A stretch of DNA of 64,000 nucleotides from Sarcophilus harrisii (GCF_902635505.1 NC_045432.1:78225896-78289895); one strand, 5' to 3'. Shown: positions 31,150 to 42,904, counted from the first letter of the stretch. A program made the numbers and translations. Notes: generated by a model not told the origin, from the letters alone.

Positions 31150-32610
31150 ATCTCATAAAGCTCCTTCTGAAAGTAGTTGACTTCAACCGCTGTTTTGAGT
31201 AGAGGTCCAAGGTGAGCATCTGGAAGACACGCTCTTACTCCCAGGACCTCTTGCCTCGGGGATCCTCAGACGCCAACTTGAACTCTAGCTCTGGTCATAC
31301 TTGGGCAAGATTAGACAGGTCAGGCATCACCCGCTAGGCTGATAGGCTTTTAATAAGCTTATCAAGGAACAGACACAAACGCTCCAGTGGGAAGACCTCA
31401 CAACCCAGTTCTAAAGATAGCTGGCTCAGAAACAGGAAACTTGGCAACAGGCCTGGGTTCCGTTGCGTTTCTCCAGTCTCAGTTGCTGGGGAGGCCAAAC
31501 ATCCCCATTTCCTCCAACCGATCTCCTATGGCCTAGTTACCAGCCGTCCCTCTACCATCCAAGTCACCCCAGCCCACGTGGGTTCCATGTTTCTTTTGGA
31601 ACCTGGAACCCAGACCTGGAACACAATCTTTCACCGGTGTTCTGGCCAGGGATCTTTCCTCTGGTCACTTTATTTCCAACAGGGCAGCCTGAGCTCAGTA
31701 CAGCTTCTTTGGATGTCACCTTACCCCACGGGTTCCTATAGAGCTTGGAGTCCATCCAAATCCCAAACATGAACGACCATATCTCAGCCATGCCGAACTT
31801 GTGCAGTTGGGTTTTTTTAAGTCTCCCTACGAGATGAAACAACCTCACTATCTTCTTTTCTTTTTGTTATGAGAAGGGTAATTCAGGGGAAAGTTACAGA
31901 GATCAGACACTCAGATTTCACAAGATATTGGACTGAAGCCCTCCCAGAGCCTCATGGACTAGATGGAGATAAGTTGACTGGGTGATTGCACAATTAGGTT
32001 GGTCAGATGAAGGAAGAAATTCAACGAATGATAATTAATAGATTAATACCAATCTAGAGAGATACAGGGCTCCATCCTGACTAATCATCGTTGATGGCCT
32101 GGAGGGTTTATTATTTGTGTGGATCATTTTGTTCCACCCTGATGAGATCTTTTGGGATCTCCATTCTACTGTTCATCACCATACCGATCCCTCTCTCAGC
32201 TCTGTATAAAGCTAGAGACGAAGCTGACAGGGGATGATGGGAACACAGAACAGAGGGCCTTGGATGACCAGTAGAGTCCATGGGAACAGGTAATGAAGGA
32301 TCTGGAAAGCTAGACTGAGGGCTTAGGACTTGAGATAAGCTGAAGGGAACCATTGTTGATTCTCGCAAAGGGGAAAGACACCATGAAATCGGGGTTTCAG
32401 GAAGAGCGGCAGCAAACAGGTAGAATCAGAGAGGGAGCAGGAACTGGGAAGAAGTGGTTTGTGGAGAAAAGTGATGAGCCGGTCAGAGTAGCACTTTGTT
32501 TGGGTGGTAGGAAAAAGAACCGGAAATCAATGATACGCCCGTCAGTTGGGGAACGGCTGAATAAGTTGTGAGACATGAATGGCAGGCATAGGAATATATC
32601 CTCAGATACT
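31150..32610. other. no feature recognised
   Basis: Unique intergenic sequence on both strands. Confidence 0.35.
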
Positions 32611-32611
32611 C

Positions 32612-32855
32612 AAGGGGAAGCAAGGTGACACAGTGAATAGAGCTCTGGGCCTAGAATCAGGAAGGCCTGAGTTCAAATCTGATCTCAGACACTTAATAGC
32701 TATGTGACCTTGGACAGGTCACTTCACCCTATTTGCCTCAGTTTCCTTACCTGTAAAATGAGCTAGAGAAGGAAATGGTTTACTATTCCAGCATCTTTGC
32801 CAAGAAAACCCTAAAAGGGGTCACAAAGAGTCAGACGTGACTGAATATAATACAT
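32612..32855 (+). repeat. older MIR-type marsupial SINE, near full length
   Basis: GTGACACAGTGAATAGAGC, GAGTTCAAATCTGATCTCAG, CTCAGTTTCCTTACCTGTAA, GAGAAGGAAATGG, AAGAGTCAGACGTGACTG: complete long-form SINE. Confidence 0.85.
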
Positions 32856-32859
32856 GTTC

Positions 32860-33465
32860 AAATGAATCCATGATCTCATCAATTCAGGAGTTCCTTCCAG
32901 TAACATAGATCTGAGGCCATCCCTGCCTGCCTAACCTGTGCACCTGCCATCCCCACCCTCCCAAAGATTTGCTTCAAGAAAGTCTTCCTCACTTTTCCCA
33001 GACATTGGGAGGGCACCAATGGAGCATTCTAGCGATATACATCTCTCATCCCATACTCTCTTAATATGATGGTTCATGAATTTCTGGATGATGTCCTTAA
33101 CACACCTTCTTCAGGATTATTCTTCATTGGTCATAGATTACAACCTGCTCATCTCAACCCCAAGTCTCTCTGTTGCCCTCAGTGTGATGTTTATCTTTTA
33201 TTTCTTTAAGGACAGAAGTATTCAGGGTCTCAGTGCCATACTGCAACATTGGTCAAGTGTATATTGAAAAGTTGGACCTTTGCGATTTTCTGAAAGTAAT
33301 GGAGCCCCATCCTCCTCTTTGACTCTGGGCACCGCTCTTTCTCTCTCTGTACTGACTATCCCAAATAGACATACTGTTGGTATAACTACTGCTGTGCTGC
33401 CGTGAAGATCAAATGTATTAGAAAAAAGTAATCGATTCAAGGAGAATAAATAAAAGTTACTAATT
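32860..33465. other. no feature recognised
   Basis: Unique or unrecognised old sequence upstream of the L1 at 33470. Confidence 0.35.
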
Positions 33466-33469
33466 TACA

Positions 33470-34835
33470 TCAAAACCACTTGGTATCGGCTAAGAAATAG
33501 AGTAGCGATCAGTGGAATAGATTGGGTTCACAGAACAAAATAGTCAATGACTATAGCAATCTAGGGTTTGACAAACCCAAAGACCCCAACTTTTGGGATA
33601 AGAACTCACTAATTGACAAAAATGGCTGGGAAAATTGGAAACCAGTATGGCAGAAATTAGGCATTGACTCACATCTAACACCCGATACCAAGAAAAGGTC
33701 AAAATGGGTTCATGATTTAGACATAAAGAGTGATATTGTAAGCAAATTAAAAGAACATAGGGCACCTCTCAGATCTGTGGAGAAAGAAGGAATTTGTGAC
33801 CAAAGAAGAACTAGAGTACATTATGAAATGCAAAATGGGTATCGTTGATTATATTAAGTTAACAAGTTTTTGTACAATCAAAATCAATGCAGACAAGATT
33901 AGAAGAGAAAGAAGAAAATTGGCAAAAAATTTTACATCCAAGGGTTCTGATAAAGGCCTTATTTCTAAAATATATAAAGAATTGACTCAAATTTATAAGA
34001 ATTCAAGCCATTCTCCAATTCATAAACGGCCAAAGGATATGAACATATTTCAGATGAAGAAATTAAAACCGTTTCTAGCTATATGAAAAAATGCTCTAAA
34101 TCGCTATTGATCAGAAAAATACAAATTAAGGCAACTCTGAGGTACCACTGCACACTAAGATGACAGAAAAAGATAAGGATAAATGTTGGAGGAGATGTGG
34201 GAAAACTAGAACACTAAGACATTGATTTGGCGGAGTTGTGTACTAATCCAACCATTCTGGAGAGCAATATGGAACTATGCTCAAAGGGCTATCAAACTGT
34301 GCATATCCTTTGATTCAGCAGTGTCTCTACTGGGCCTGTATCCCAAAGAGATCATAAAAGATGTGAAATGTTTGAGTGAAATGAGCAGAACCAGGAGATC
34401 ACAGCACAGGACAACAAGATTATAGGAGGATCAATTCTGATGGGTGTGGCTCTTTTCAACAATGAGGTGATTCAGGCTATTTCCAATGATCTTGTGATGG
34501 AGAGAACCATCCGCATCTAGAGAGAGACTGTGGGAACTGATTGTGGTTATAAGTATAGTATTTTCACCTTTTTGTTGTTGTTTGCTTGCTTTTCGTTTTC
34601 TTCCTAATTTTTTCTTCCTTTTTCGTCTGATTTTTCTTGAATAGCATGATAACTGTGGAAATATGTATAGAAAAACTGCACATATTTAACATGTACTGGA
34701 TTACTTGCTGTCTAGGGAAGGAGGTGGGGGGAAGGGAGGAAGAAAAAATTTAGAACACAAGGTTTTGCAAAGGTGAATGCTGAAAACGACCTTTGCATAT
34801 ATTTTGAAAACAAAATGCTATTGTTTCTTTTAAAA
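33470..34835 (+). mobile_element. L1 ORF2 C-terminal third plus 3' UTR, with internal deletion
   Basis: The longest L1 in the window. Frames read KPKDPNFWDKN and GWENWKPVWQKLG, then SDKGLISKIYKELTQIYKN, then LIQPFWRAIWNYAQRA and LLGLYPKEI. This is the order of the L1 ORF2 C-terminus (QPLWKTVW..., LLGIYPK...). At about 34371 it jumps from CATAAAAGATG to TGAGTGAAATGAGCAG, losing the MFVAAL...MEYYC part. Several frame changes are present. Confidence 0.9.
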
Positions 34836-34894
34836 GCTACTAACCTAAATGTCCAGTTATTTGCAGGTTGTCTCCTCCCTTACGCTATGAACTT

Positions 34895-34970
34895 TTTGCC
34901 TCTTTTTGATCTCCTTAGACCTTAGCACAGTGCCTGGAAAATAGTAGTCAGTAAATGCTAGTTGACTGAC
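34895..34970 (+). repeat. L2 3'-end fragment
   Basis: GACCTTAGCACAGTGCCTGG...TCAGTAAATGCTAGTTGACTG. Confidence 0.6.
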
Positions 34971-34999
34971 TGTTGGACGAGCTCTAAATGAGTTTATAT

Positions 35000-35480
35000 T
35001 TTAACTTGGTGTTGATTTTGGCAGCCATCTCTCCCTACTTGGCAATTCACTCACATATTGGATGATGAAGACACTTTCCAAGCTCTTCTGGCCTCTTTGT
35101 TGTAGCAATGAATTTAGATCGGCTTAACTTCTGATGAAATTATTATAACTGGCGTTGATGCAATTTCTCTTGCCTGTTTCTGTTTTTCTAAATTTTCAAC
35201 AGTTTGTTTAAATAAGTCGATGTTAAATAATCTTAATTATACACCTTATCTTTTTTTCTCATTACAAGTCTTCTTATTTATTGTCAATTCTTATCTTAAC
35301 CATGAGTTGGTAATGGCTGTGCACAGATGATAGCTATCTCAGGGATAACTTCCCCATCTTGCCCATTAAAATTTGGCCAATTTCATTCTTTGTGATAGTT
35401 TGGTGCCCCCTGTCTGGCATACTTTTGAAGAAAGTATCCCTGATAGAGGCAAAAGACTTTTGTATAATCTACAAATCTTT
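35000..35480 (-). mobile_element. probable RTE-clade LINE fragment, antisense
   Basis: The minus-strand translation around 35330-35270 reads SHYQLMVKIRIDNK, which resembles the RTE endonuclease C-terminus (SDHRLLRAKIRINTK). Just before it a second frame reads GEVIPEIAI, like the VIPEIAI/VIPSFSI preceding SDH in RTE proteins. Identification rests on these short matches and on the A-rich style. Confidence 0.45.
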
Positions 35481-35489
35481 AGCCTCTTT

Positions 35490-36030
35490 TATTTCTTTTT
35501 TTTCTTTTTTAAAGTTCATTATAATTAAGAAATGGACCTGTTCGTCCAGGTAAGCCTACCAAAAGTTCTGACTGCCTATTGCAGGAGGTTAGTCTTCATT
35601 GGGAACTCACTGCTTTGGGAGTGACTTAGGGCTTCTTTTCAAAGCTGCAGCTTGTGAGAATAACATTGAGTCAATTTTTTTTCACTAGAGTGATGTGCTG
35701 GTAAGCAGAGTTGCCAGAAGCCTGGGAGTTCTCTCCCAGGGGTCTCTGTCCAAGACGAAATCTTTGATGAGGTCATTATCAAAAAGCATCATGGGACATC
35801 TTTCATCATTCCAATGCGTGATTTGATGAGCTTCACTGGAGAGTCAAAGATCACAACTACTGTTTTTTTTTACTCTAAGTCAAACAGATGATGAGTGCTT
35901 GGGGCAGAGACAATCAGACAGACTCTCCTCCTCTGTGGAGACATGGGATATTTCAGGGTGGTTTTGATGAACTCTGTTTCTTTGTTTTCATGGAGGCAGA
36001 AATTACCCTGGTAAATGACTAGGCTTTAAA
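35490..36030. other. no feature recognised
   Basis: Unassigned sequence between the RTE-like and L1 pieces. Confidence 0.35.
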
Positions 36031-36270
36031 TAGACTCTGGCAATCTTTCTTGAGCAGCAAGATAACTATAAATATATATACAATATATTGTATTTAACAT
36101 ATACTTTAACATATTTAACATATATGGGACTGCCTGACATCTAAAGGAGAGGGTGGGGGAAAGGAGGGGAAAAGTTGGAACAGAAGGTTTTGCAAGAGTC
36201 AATGTTGAAAAATTACCCATGCACATGTTTTGTAAATAAAAAAGCTATAATAAAAACAAATAAATAAATA
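36030..36270 (+). mobile_element. L1 3' UTR-only copy
   Basis: GAGCAGCAAGATAACTATAAA, TTTAACATATACTTTAACA, GTTGGAACAGAAGGTTTTGC, ACCCATGCACATG, AATAAAAAAGC and an (AAAT)n tail. Confidence 0.85.
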
Positions 36271-36469
36271 AATGGACTACAGCATCAATAAAGTTTTTTT
36301 TTTTCCAATAAAGATGAGAGGCTCAGTTTGGGGCACGTTGAATATGAGAGTCTGGAAGTGTTCTAGTCTAGACAGCTGGAATGGAAAGAGCAGAGAGCAA
36401 ATGAGAAGCCATTCTGAAAACGGAAATCTGGGGATCCTAGAAATGGGCACTGTTTTAGTTGGAAGGGAC

Positions 36470-36585
36470 TTCTGAAATCACCTCGTTTTTGATCATCTGA
36501 GAGCTGATGGGCTATGCCCATGGACACATGCAAAGTAAGTGGCAGAGCTGGCACTGGACTCCAGGGCTTCAGATGTCCAAGTTTA
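36470..36585 (-). repeat. MIR fragment, antisense
   Basis: CATGCAAAGTAAGTGGCAGAG, CTGGCACTGGACTCCAGGG. Confidence 0.5.
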
Positions 36586-36689
36586 ATGTTCTTCCCAGTC
36601 TTCTAGGAGGACTCACTCAGAGAGAGGTGAGGATTAAAGTATGGAGTAGATGAGCAAATGAATAACTCTGCTTGTTTTGAGAGTCCCGG

Positions 36690-36955
36690 ATCAATCCTGC
36701 CTTCTCCGGGAAGCCTGTCCTGATTCCTCTGCCCGCCGCTGCCTTCTTCCCTGCCCCTCTGTAGCCCTCAGCCTTCACCCACAACTACTTTATATCTGAT
36801 TTCTATTTACTCTCTTGATATTAGTGCTAAATATAGTTACATATGTCCTTGCTGTGTGTTCCCCCATTAGAATGGAGGTTTTGGGTGAATAGGGGTTCAT
36901 TCTTTGCACTTGTGTCCCCAGTACCTGACACACAGTAGGTGCTGATGATTGACTG
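36690..36955 (+). repeat. L2 3' portion
   Basis: CTCCGGGAAGCCTGTCCTG, CATTAGAATGGAGGTTTTGG, CAGTACCTGACACACAGTAGG and GCTGATGATTGACTG: complete L2 end. Confidence 0.8.
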
Positions 36956-36962
36956 ATTATGT

Positions 36963-37060
36963 AGAGAGAAAAGCAGAGGGTCAAGGATAGTGCTCTGGGG
37001 CACACCCCCACGCTATACGTGGGACAAGGAAGAGGAAGTAGAGATGAGAAGCAGACCTGA
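36963..37060 (-). repeat. possible L2 reverse transcriptase fragment, antisense
   Basis: GAGAGAAAAGCAGAGGGTC then GATAGTGCTCTGGGGCAC gives, on the minus strand, CPRALSLTLCFSLYI, close to the L2 RT box VPQGSVLGPLLFSLYI. Confidence 0.45.
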
Positions 37061-37690
37061 GAGCATCACCAAAACCCAAGGAGGTGAGAAAGGCAAGAAA
37101 GAAGACATGGCAGCAGCATGTAGGTCATGAGCCAAGCTACAGAACCATCCCACATCATACTGAAGGGACATTTGAGACAGTAGCCATTTCCCTGGGGATT
37201 TCCAAGCTTGAGTAGAAGCCAGGTCATTTAAAAACTTGTAGTTCAAAGAAACTTCCTTTGGCAAAGAAGGAAAGAGGAAGCAGCACCTTCCTTCCCTTTG
37301 TCCCCCCATTACTCAAATTCCCAGAAGTCATGTAGACTGAAGACAGTCTTGGGGACTTGGTTTCTGGTGCCATGATACCAAAACCTGGAGAACCAGGCCA
37401 CAAATAACACAGGGAAGGCTATGGAGGAAGAGAAAGGTGTCTCATTTTGGTGGTGGACCAAGTAGGCTGTAGTGTAAAACTGAGCAAAAAAGAGGGCACC
37501 GAAGCTCTTGGCCCAAGTCATCTGGGGAGCAGAAAAGGAGCTGGGCAAGGTTCCTAGAGGAAGGCCCCCAGGACACTGCTACCATGGGACCCAAAGAATC
37601 TCTACTCTGCGCTGCTCAGAGCATGGAGACTGGAGATGACTCCTCATCTAGGTTCCCAGCAATAATATCTCCCTGACCTGCTAGTCCCGT
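37060..37690. other. no gene recognised; two hydrophobic minus-strand frames
   Basis: The minus frames at 37309-37548 (with ALFFAQFYTTAYL and FPVLFVAWFSRFW) and 37060-37309 follow one another and look hydrophobic. I recognise no family, and the pair may be chance. Confidence 0.25.
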
Positions 37691-38540
37691 GTCCCTAGTT
37701 GCTTATCGGACAGCTCAAACTCATGCGATTTCCCTCTAAATCCTTTCGCTCTTTCAAAAATTTCTATTTCTGTTGGAAACATCACCATCCTTCCAGTCTT
37801 CTGAGTTTGCAACCTCAGCATATTCCTCAACTCACTTCCCTTCACCCCCACATCAAGTCCTATCAGTTGTCAAGTCTTGCTGCACTCCCTCTTCACGTGT
37901 CCCTCATCCCCTCTGGCCCATATTATTGTCTCCTAACAGGTGCCACAAGTCTCCTCCCACTTCATTCTTTTTTCCATTAGAGGTGAAATGATTTTCCTTA
38001 AAGGCAGATCTGACCAAATCACTCCCCTACTCATAAATCTTCTAGCATCAAATATGAGCTCTGTCTGCCTTGGAAAGCCCTTCACAATGGGCCCAAACCT
38101 CCCTTTCCCAACTTATTTGTCATGACTTCCCTTCTGCGTGAATCAGCCGACCCCTTCTATACAACAACCTCATGGCTCATTTCCACACCTTTGCGCTGGC
38201 TGTTCTTCTTCCCTGGAACACCATTTCTCCTCACATCCTTTAAGATGAAACTCCAGCACCAGCTTCCATATAACCCCTTCTAGATCCCCTCATCCATTAA
38301 GCCCTGATTGATTATGTGGAGAAAAAGGCAGAAGGCAAAGCCAGGGCCCTGGGATACATTTCCCCAAAATCTTGGACTTAAATACTTCCTGTTGTATGGC
38401 TTTATTCTCTTTATATTCAATGTGTGAGTACTTTCACATGTCTTTGTTGGGCCTTCCATTAAAATGTAAGAAGGTTTCATTCTTCGTGCTTGTATCCCTA
38501 CTTCCTGGCACATAGTAGGTGCTAAATAAATGCTTGCTGG
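37690..38540 (+). repeat. L2 LINE 3' portion, long copy
   Basis: CAGATCTGACCAAATCACTCC, CCTTGGAAAGCCCTTCACAATG, CCTTTGCGCTGGCTGTTCTTC, CCTGGCACATAGTAGGTGC and AATAAATGCTTGCTGG occur in L2 order. A short antisense RT-like stretch at 38305-38365 interrupts it. Confidence 0.75.
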
Positions 38541-38549
38541 TCATTCGAT

Positions 38550-39035
38550 TGGATGGCTTGAAAATTGCTCTTCTGTCCTTCCTACCCATTCAGAAGAGAA
38601 GGAGGGATGGGTAAATTTGTCAGAGAGGGATGTCCTCCCGAAAGTGATGAAGGGAAGGGGGCGCATGTCTGGGCTAGAGCCTATCAGGAGCTGGCGCGTT
38701 GGGCACCGCTGACTCTACAGTTGGCCACAGGCCCAGGGAAACGGTAATAGACTTCTAGGACTGGGCCAGATCTGGAGGCAGGAGCATTATGGTCATGGGC
38801 AAGTCGAATCCCTCCAGGAGATCTATATGGCAGCAATCTGCTGTTCAGGCCACGCCGGCAACATGCCCTGATATTCCAAGGTTCCCAGGCCTCAGTAAAC
38901 ATTGGGGCTAACCCAAATGAACAGGACTGACCTCATTTCATATTCAAGAGTCAACAAACACGGACACCCTAGGCCTTTTTCCCATCATGCTGTACATCTA
39001 ATCTGAAAGTCTCTGAGAGAGACTTTATGACAAAG
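38550..39035. other. no feature recognised
   Basis: Unique sequence between L2 and MIR. Confidence 0.35.
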
Positions 39036-39039
39036 CAGC

Positions 39040-39200
39040 AATGTGGCTTAGTGCAAATCCCCGGGGCCAAGGAGCTGGATTTGAGTCCAGACTCTTATCA
39101 CTTACTAGCTCTAGAACTTTGGTTTTCCTGAGCCACAGTTTCTTGTTCTGTTAAATGGGATGATGATTCTAGCATCACTTGCCTCAGAGAACAACATGAG
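39040..39200 (+). repeat. MIR-family SINE
   Basis: ATGTGGCTTAGTGCAAATC, TTGAGTCCAGACTCTTATC, CACTTACTAGCTC, GTTAAATGGGATGATGATTC. Confidence 0.7.
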
Positions 39201-39579
39201 GCTGAAAGAAGAGAGGGGGTGGGGATGTTAGCAAACTCTTCCTCCGATTGAAAAGGGGAAGTACAGGCCATAATGAGAGCCTGAACATCTGCGTAGGGCT
39301 GTGGGTTTGGGGATCACGGCCGAAGACACCAAGGGGTTTTCTTCTTTTCAGGAGCTAAGACTAAATAACTTGGTCTCCAGGAAAGGAGAGGGAGTGAAGG
39401 GAAACCTGGCAAAACCAAGGTTGGTGGGATAGTACCAAAGAGGCCTGATGGATTTCCATCTGTTCCCTTCTCAGGATGGAGTCTTTCTGTCTACTGATCT
39501 ATGAGCTGACACTGAGAGATTGGTTAATTGAGGTTGAACGTGGGATTGATCAGACCACGGCTCATTTTGTTTCACAGGA

Positions 39580-39690
39580 TCAAAAGGTCATAGACTCAGA
39601 ACTGGAAGGCACCTTAGAAATGAGTCCAATCCTTCATTTTTACAAAGGAGGAAACAGAGGCCTCAAGAAAGGAAATGACATTACCAGGCC
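39580..39690 (-). repeat. MIR fragment, antisense
   Basis: GGTCATAGACTCAGAACTGG, GTCCAATCCTTCATTTTTAC, AGGAGGAAACAGAGGCC. Confidence 0.55.
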
Positions 39691-40448
39691 TGTATCCCAA
39701 AGCGATCATAAAAAAGGGAAAGGACCCACGTGTGTAAAAATGTTTGTAGCTGCCCTTTTGGGGATGAAAGGACTTGGAAACTTAGTGACTGCCCATCAGT
39801 TGGGGAGTGGTTGAACAAGTGATGGTATATGAAAGTAATGGAGTATTATTGTTCCATAAAAAATGATGAAGAGGCTGATTTTAGAAAGACCCGGAAAGAT
39901 TTACCCGAACAGATGCTGAGCGAAACGAGCAGAACCAGGAATACATTGTATACAATAATAGAATGTATGATCAACTATGACAGACTCGGTTCTTCTCAGC
40001 AGTTCAGGGATCCAAGGCAATCTCCGTAAACTTTGTATGGAAAACACCATTTGCATCCAGAGAGAGAACTATGGACACTGAATGTAAACCAACATATGCT
40101 TTCTTTTTCTTCTTTTTTGTTCTTTTTCCTCTTATGGTTTTCTCTTTTGTTCTGATTCCTCTCTCTCAACATGATTCATAAAGAAATATGTAAAAAAAAA
40201 AAGTACATGTATAACTAAAAAAAAGTTGCTTTAGCATAAAATTGGGAAAATAAAAATGAGAAAAAGAAAAATGACATTATGTTTAGAAGAACTGACCATG
40301 TTTAACCTATATTGGATTATTTGCTATTTAGGGGAGGAGGGAAGGGGAAGAAAAGGAGAAAAATTTGGAACATGAGGTTTTGCAAAAGTGAATGTTGAAA
40401 ACTATCTTTGCGTGGATTTGGAAAAATAAAAAAAATCTATTATTAGAG
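39690..40448 (+). mobile_element. L1, 5'-truncated (ORF2 C-terminus plus 3' UTR)
   Basis: Encodes CVKMFVAAL, then MEYYCSIKNDEEADFRKTRK and SETSRTRNTLYTI, the end of ORF2. It ends with the second tail type (AACTATCTTTGCGTGGATTTG). Confidence 0.9.
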
Positions 40449-40449
40449 A

Positions 40450-41160
40450 AAGAAAGGAAGTGAAAAGTCAGATGAGTAAGTGGCAGAGCCTACATTGAAA
40501 CCTACTGTTCTTTCTGATTCATCACATAGCATTTATTATCAGGATTAAGAATGAATCTCGAAACACCATCTATAATATTATATCGTATGTTATTAAGAGA
40601 CTATTATTACTATCGACTCATTTTCAAATTTACAAACTGGGAAATGTAAGTGCTCGGAGAGGGACAAAGGCCTCTCCCTGAGTCCGGGTGTCTAGATTCC
40701 AAGGCCAGCGTCCTTTGTTTTGAGTGGACACATAAGGATTGCCGTGTTGGGTCCCCAAGTTCTGTTTCCAAAAGTGGTGGCCCCAAGGGAAATGCTTGAG
40801 AAAGCAAGCCCTGATTGTCCATCCTGCCGTAGATCTTAGCAGCTGGATAGATGCCAGCTTCTCTCACTGGCCATTTATGGCTCCATTGTTCACAAACCCA
40901 TCCAAGTCTTTTTAAAACCTATTTATCAGAGAATCTCACAATTGAAATGTGTCAGGATCCCATGACCTCTGGCTGACATAGGCATTTCTGAGAGGAGAGG
41001 GAAGAGCTCCAGAGGCGAAACGTGCTGATTTTGAAACACGATAATCATCTCTATCCAAACCCTTTGGCACCTAAACAGCACACAGAACTAGAACGGGGGC
41101 CCACAAAACACAGGAGGACATGTGTACACTGGGAAAGCCACCCAGTTATAACACTCTGCT
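40450..41160. other. no feature recognised
   Basis: Unique sequence, with a possible MIR remnant at 40480-40500. Confidence 0.35.
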
Positions 41161-41176
41161 GTGACGAGTCCACTTC

Positions 41177-41374
41177 TTTTTTTTATAGCTTTTTATTGAC
41201 AAATGAGTAATTTTTCAACGTTGACCCTTACAAAACCTTCTGTTCAACTTTTCTCCTTCCCTGACCCCTTCCCCTAGATGCCAGGTAGTCCAATACATGT
41301 TCAATATGTTTAAGTGTCTGTTAAATACAATCTACGTATACATATTTATACAGTTCTCTTGATGCACAAGAAAA
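41177..41374 (-). mobile_element. L1, 198-bp tail-only copy with TSD
   Basis: Antisense tail: TTTTATAGCTTTTTATTGAC, TTTTCAACGTTGACCC, CAAAACCTTCTGTTC, ATGTTCAATATG. GTGACGAGTCCACTTC (41161-41176) and GTGATGAGTCCACTTC (41375-41390) form a 16-bp TSD with one mismatch. Confidence 0.95.
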
Positions 41375-41559
41375 GTGATGAGTCCACTTCAAAAGAACAG
41401 CACGACAAATAACAACAAAGAAGACCTAATTCTCTATAAATTTCTATGAGTTGACCTCAGACATCTCCAGCATAAGATAACATGGTACCCTTAATTCAAG
41501 GCAGTGTAGCATAGTAGTGAAGTTTTCTCACTCAAGTATAAATTGAGTTGACATCATTT

Positions 41560-41960
41560 CAACCAGACTCTTACTGGGGCAAGGCAACCCTTTTCCATCT
41601 CCCTAATCAGCTCCCTATCCTGTTCGCTACAGGGGCTTTTGTAGCCCTTTTCATCCCTCCTCAATCCTCCCGTGGCTCTCTCTCTCCCTCCCAGCCTCTC
41701 AGCTAAAAACTTGGTCTCATATTTTGCTGAAAAATTCGATGGCACTTGCCGAGACCTCCCTCTTCTCCCATCCTCCTCATGTCACGTCACTGCAATGGCT
41801 TTCCCCACTATCTCCTCCTTCACCCCTATCTTACATGAAAAGATCGGGCCTTCTACATTTGTCTTGACTCATGTCTTACCACTGGACTCCGATGATGCTG
41901 GCCAGAGGAGAGAGAGAGGTCGATAACTTTGCACAGCCCTGCCTCACTGAAACCCAACTC
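41560..41960 (+). repeat. L2 ORF2 fragment upstream of the RT
   Basis: The translation reads KNLVSYFAEKFDG, then CRDLPLLPSSS and AFPTISSFTPI. This follows the L2 segment between endonuclease and RT (FASFFSEKID...ELPPLPSS...SSFSPV). Confidence 0.55.
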
Positions 41961-42014
41961 GCTTGCAAGTCAACAAATCCCCCTCCAGATGTCATTGAAT
42001 CTCTTTGAGAACAA

Positions 42015-42525
42015 AGGAGGAGTATACTCTTTGGTCCAGTAGTGTCTCTACTGGGTCTGTATCTCAAAAAGATACATAAAAAAAGGGAAAGGGACTTTCA
42101 TGTGCCAAAATGTTTGTGGCAGCCCTCTTTGTAGTGGCAAGGAACTGGAAACTGAGGGGATGCCCATCAGTTGGGGAATGGCTGAATAAGTTGTGGTATA
42201 TGAAGGTTATGGAATATTATTGTTCTGTAAGAAATGATAGGATGATTTCAGAAAGGCGTGGGGAGACTTACATGAACTGATGCTAAAAGAAGTGAGTAGA
42301 ACCAAGAGAACACTATATACAGCAATAACAAGATTATGGGATGATCAACTGTATTGGACTTGGCTCTTCTCAGCAGCACAGTGATCCAAGACAATTCCAT
42401 TACACTTTGGATGGAAAGTACCATCTGCATCTAGAGAGAGAACTATGGAGACTGAATGTGAATCCCAACATAGTATTTTCACCTTTTTGTTGTTTGCTTG
42501 CTTTTTGTTTTCTTTCTTGGGTTTC
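42015..42525 (+). mobile_element. L1 ORF2 C-terminus, lacking the 3' tail
   Basis: AGTAGTGTCTCTACTGGG, TTTGTGGCAGCCCTCTTTG, CCCATCAGTTGGGGAATGG, ATGGAATATTATTGTTCTG. It stops near 42525 before the tail. Confidence 0.85.
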
Positions 42526-42904
42526 TGGGTCTTCCAAGATCTTAACTCTGAGATTTCCCAACTCCCCTGGGGCTTTCTCAAGGGAACTCTGCTCTTGCGA
42601 CCTATAGGCCCAAAGTCTCGCAGGCTCCTTAGGTCCGGTCCTATCTCTGGTTGTGCCGAGAGACTACCTTGGGCTGGCACTAATTTTCTGGCAAAGGCCT
42701 CCTTTTCTATTGTCCTCCTGCTTCTGATGGACTTTTTGTATATGTCTAGGGCAGGAGATGTCATCTACTGTGGTTTCTCTTTAGATTTAGATCCTTATTT
42801 AGTCTGATGTGAGTGTCGGGGTTTTCTTGGAGTAGGTAGATGAGAATTAAGTAGTTTGCTTTCCTTTCAGGCAGTCCTCTTGGCCAGGAGTCCAAGATGA
42901 GAGT

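Noticed and set aside
33522-34086. Possible host gene with long A-rich frames
   Set aside because: The peptides match L1 ORF2 C-terminal motifs and lead into the L1 3' UTR.
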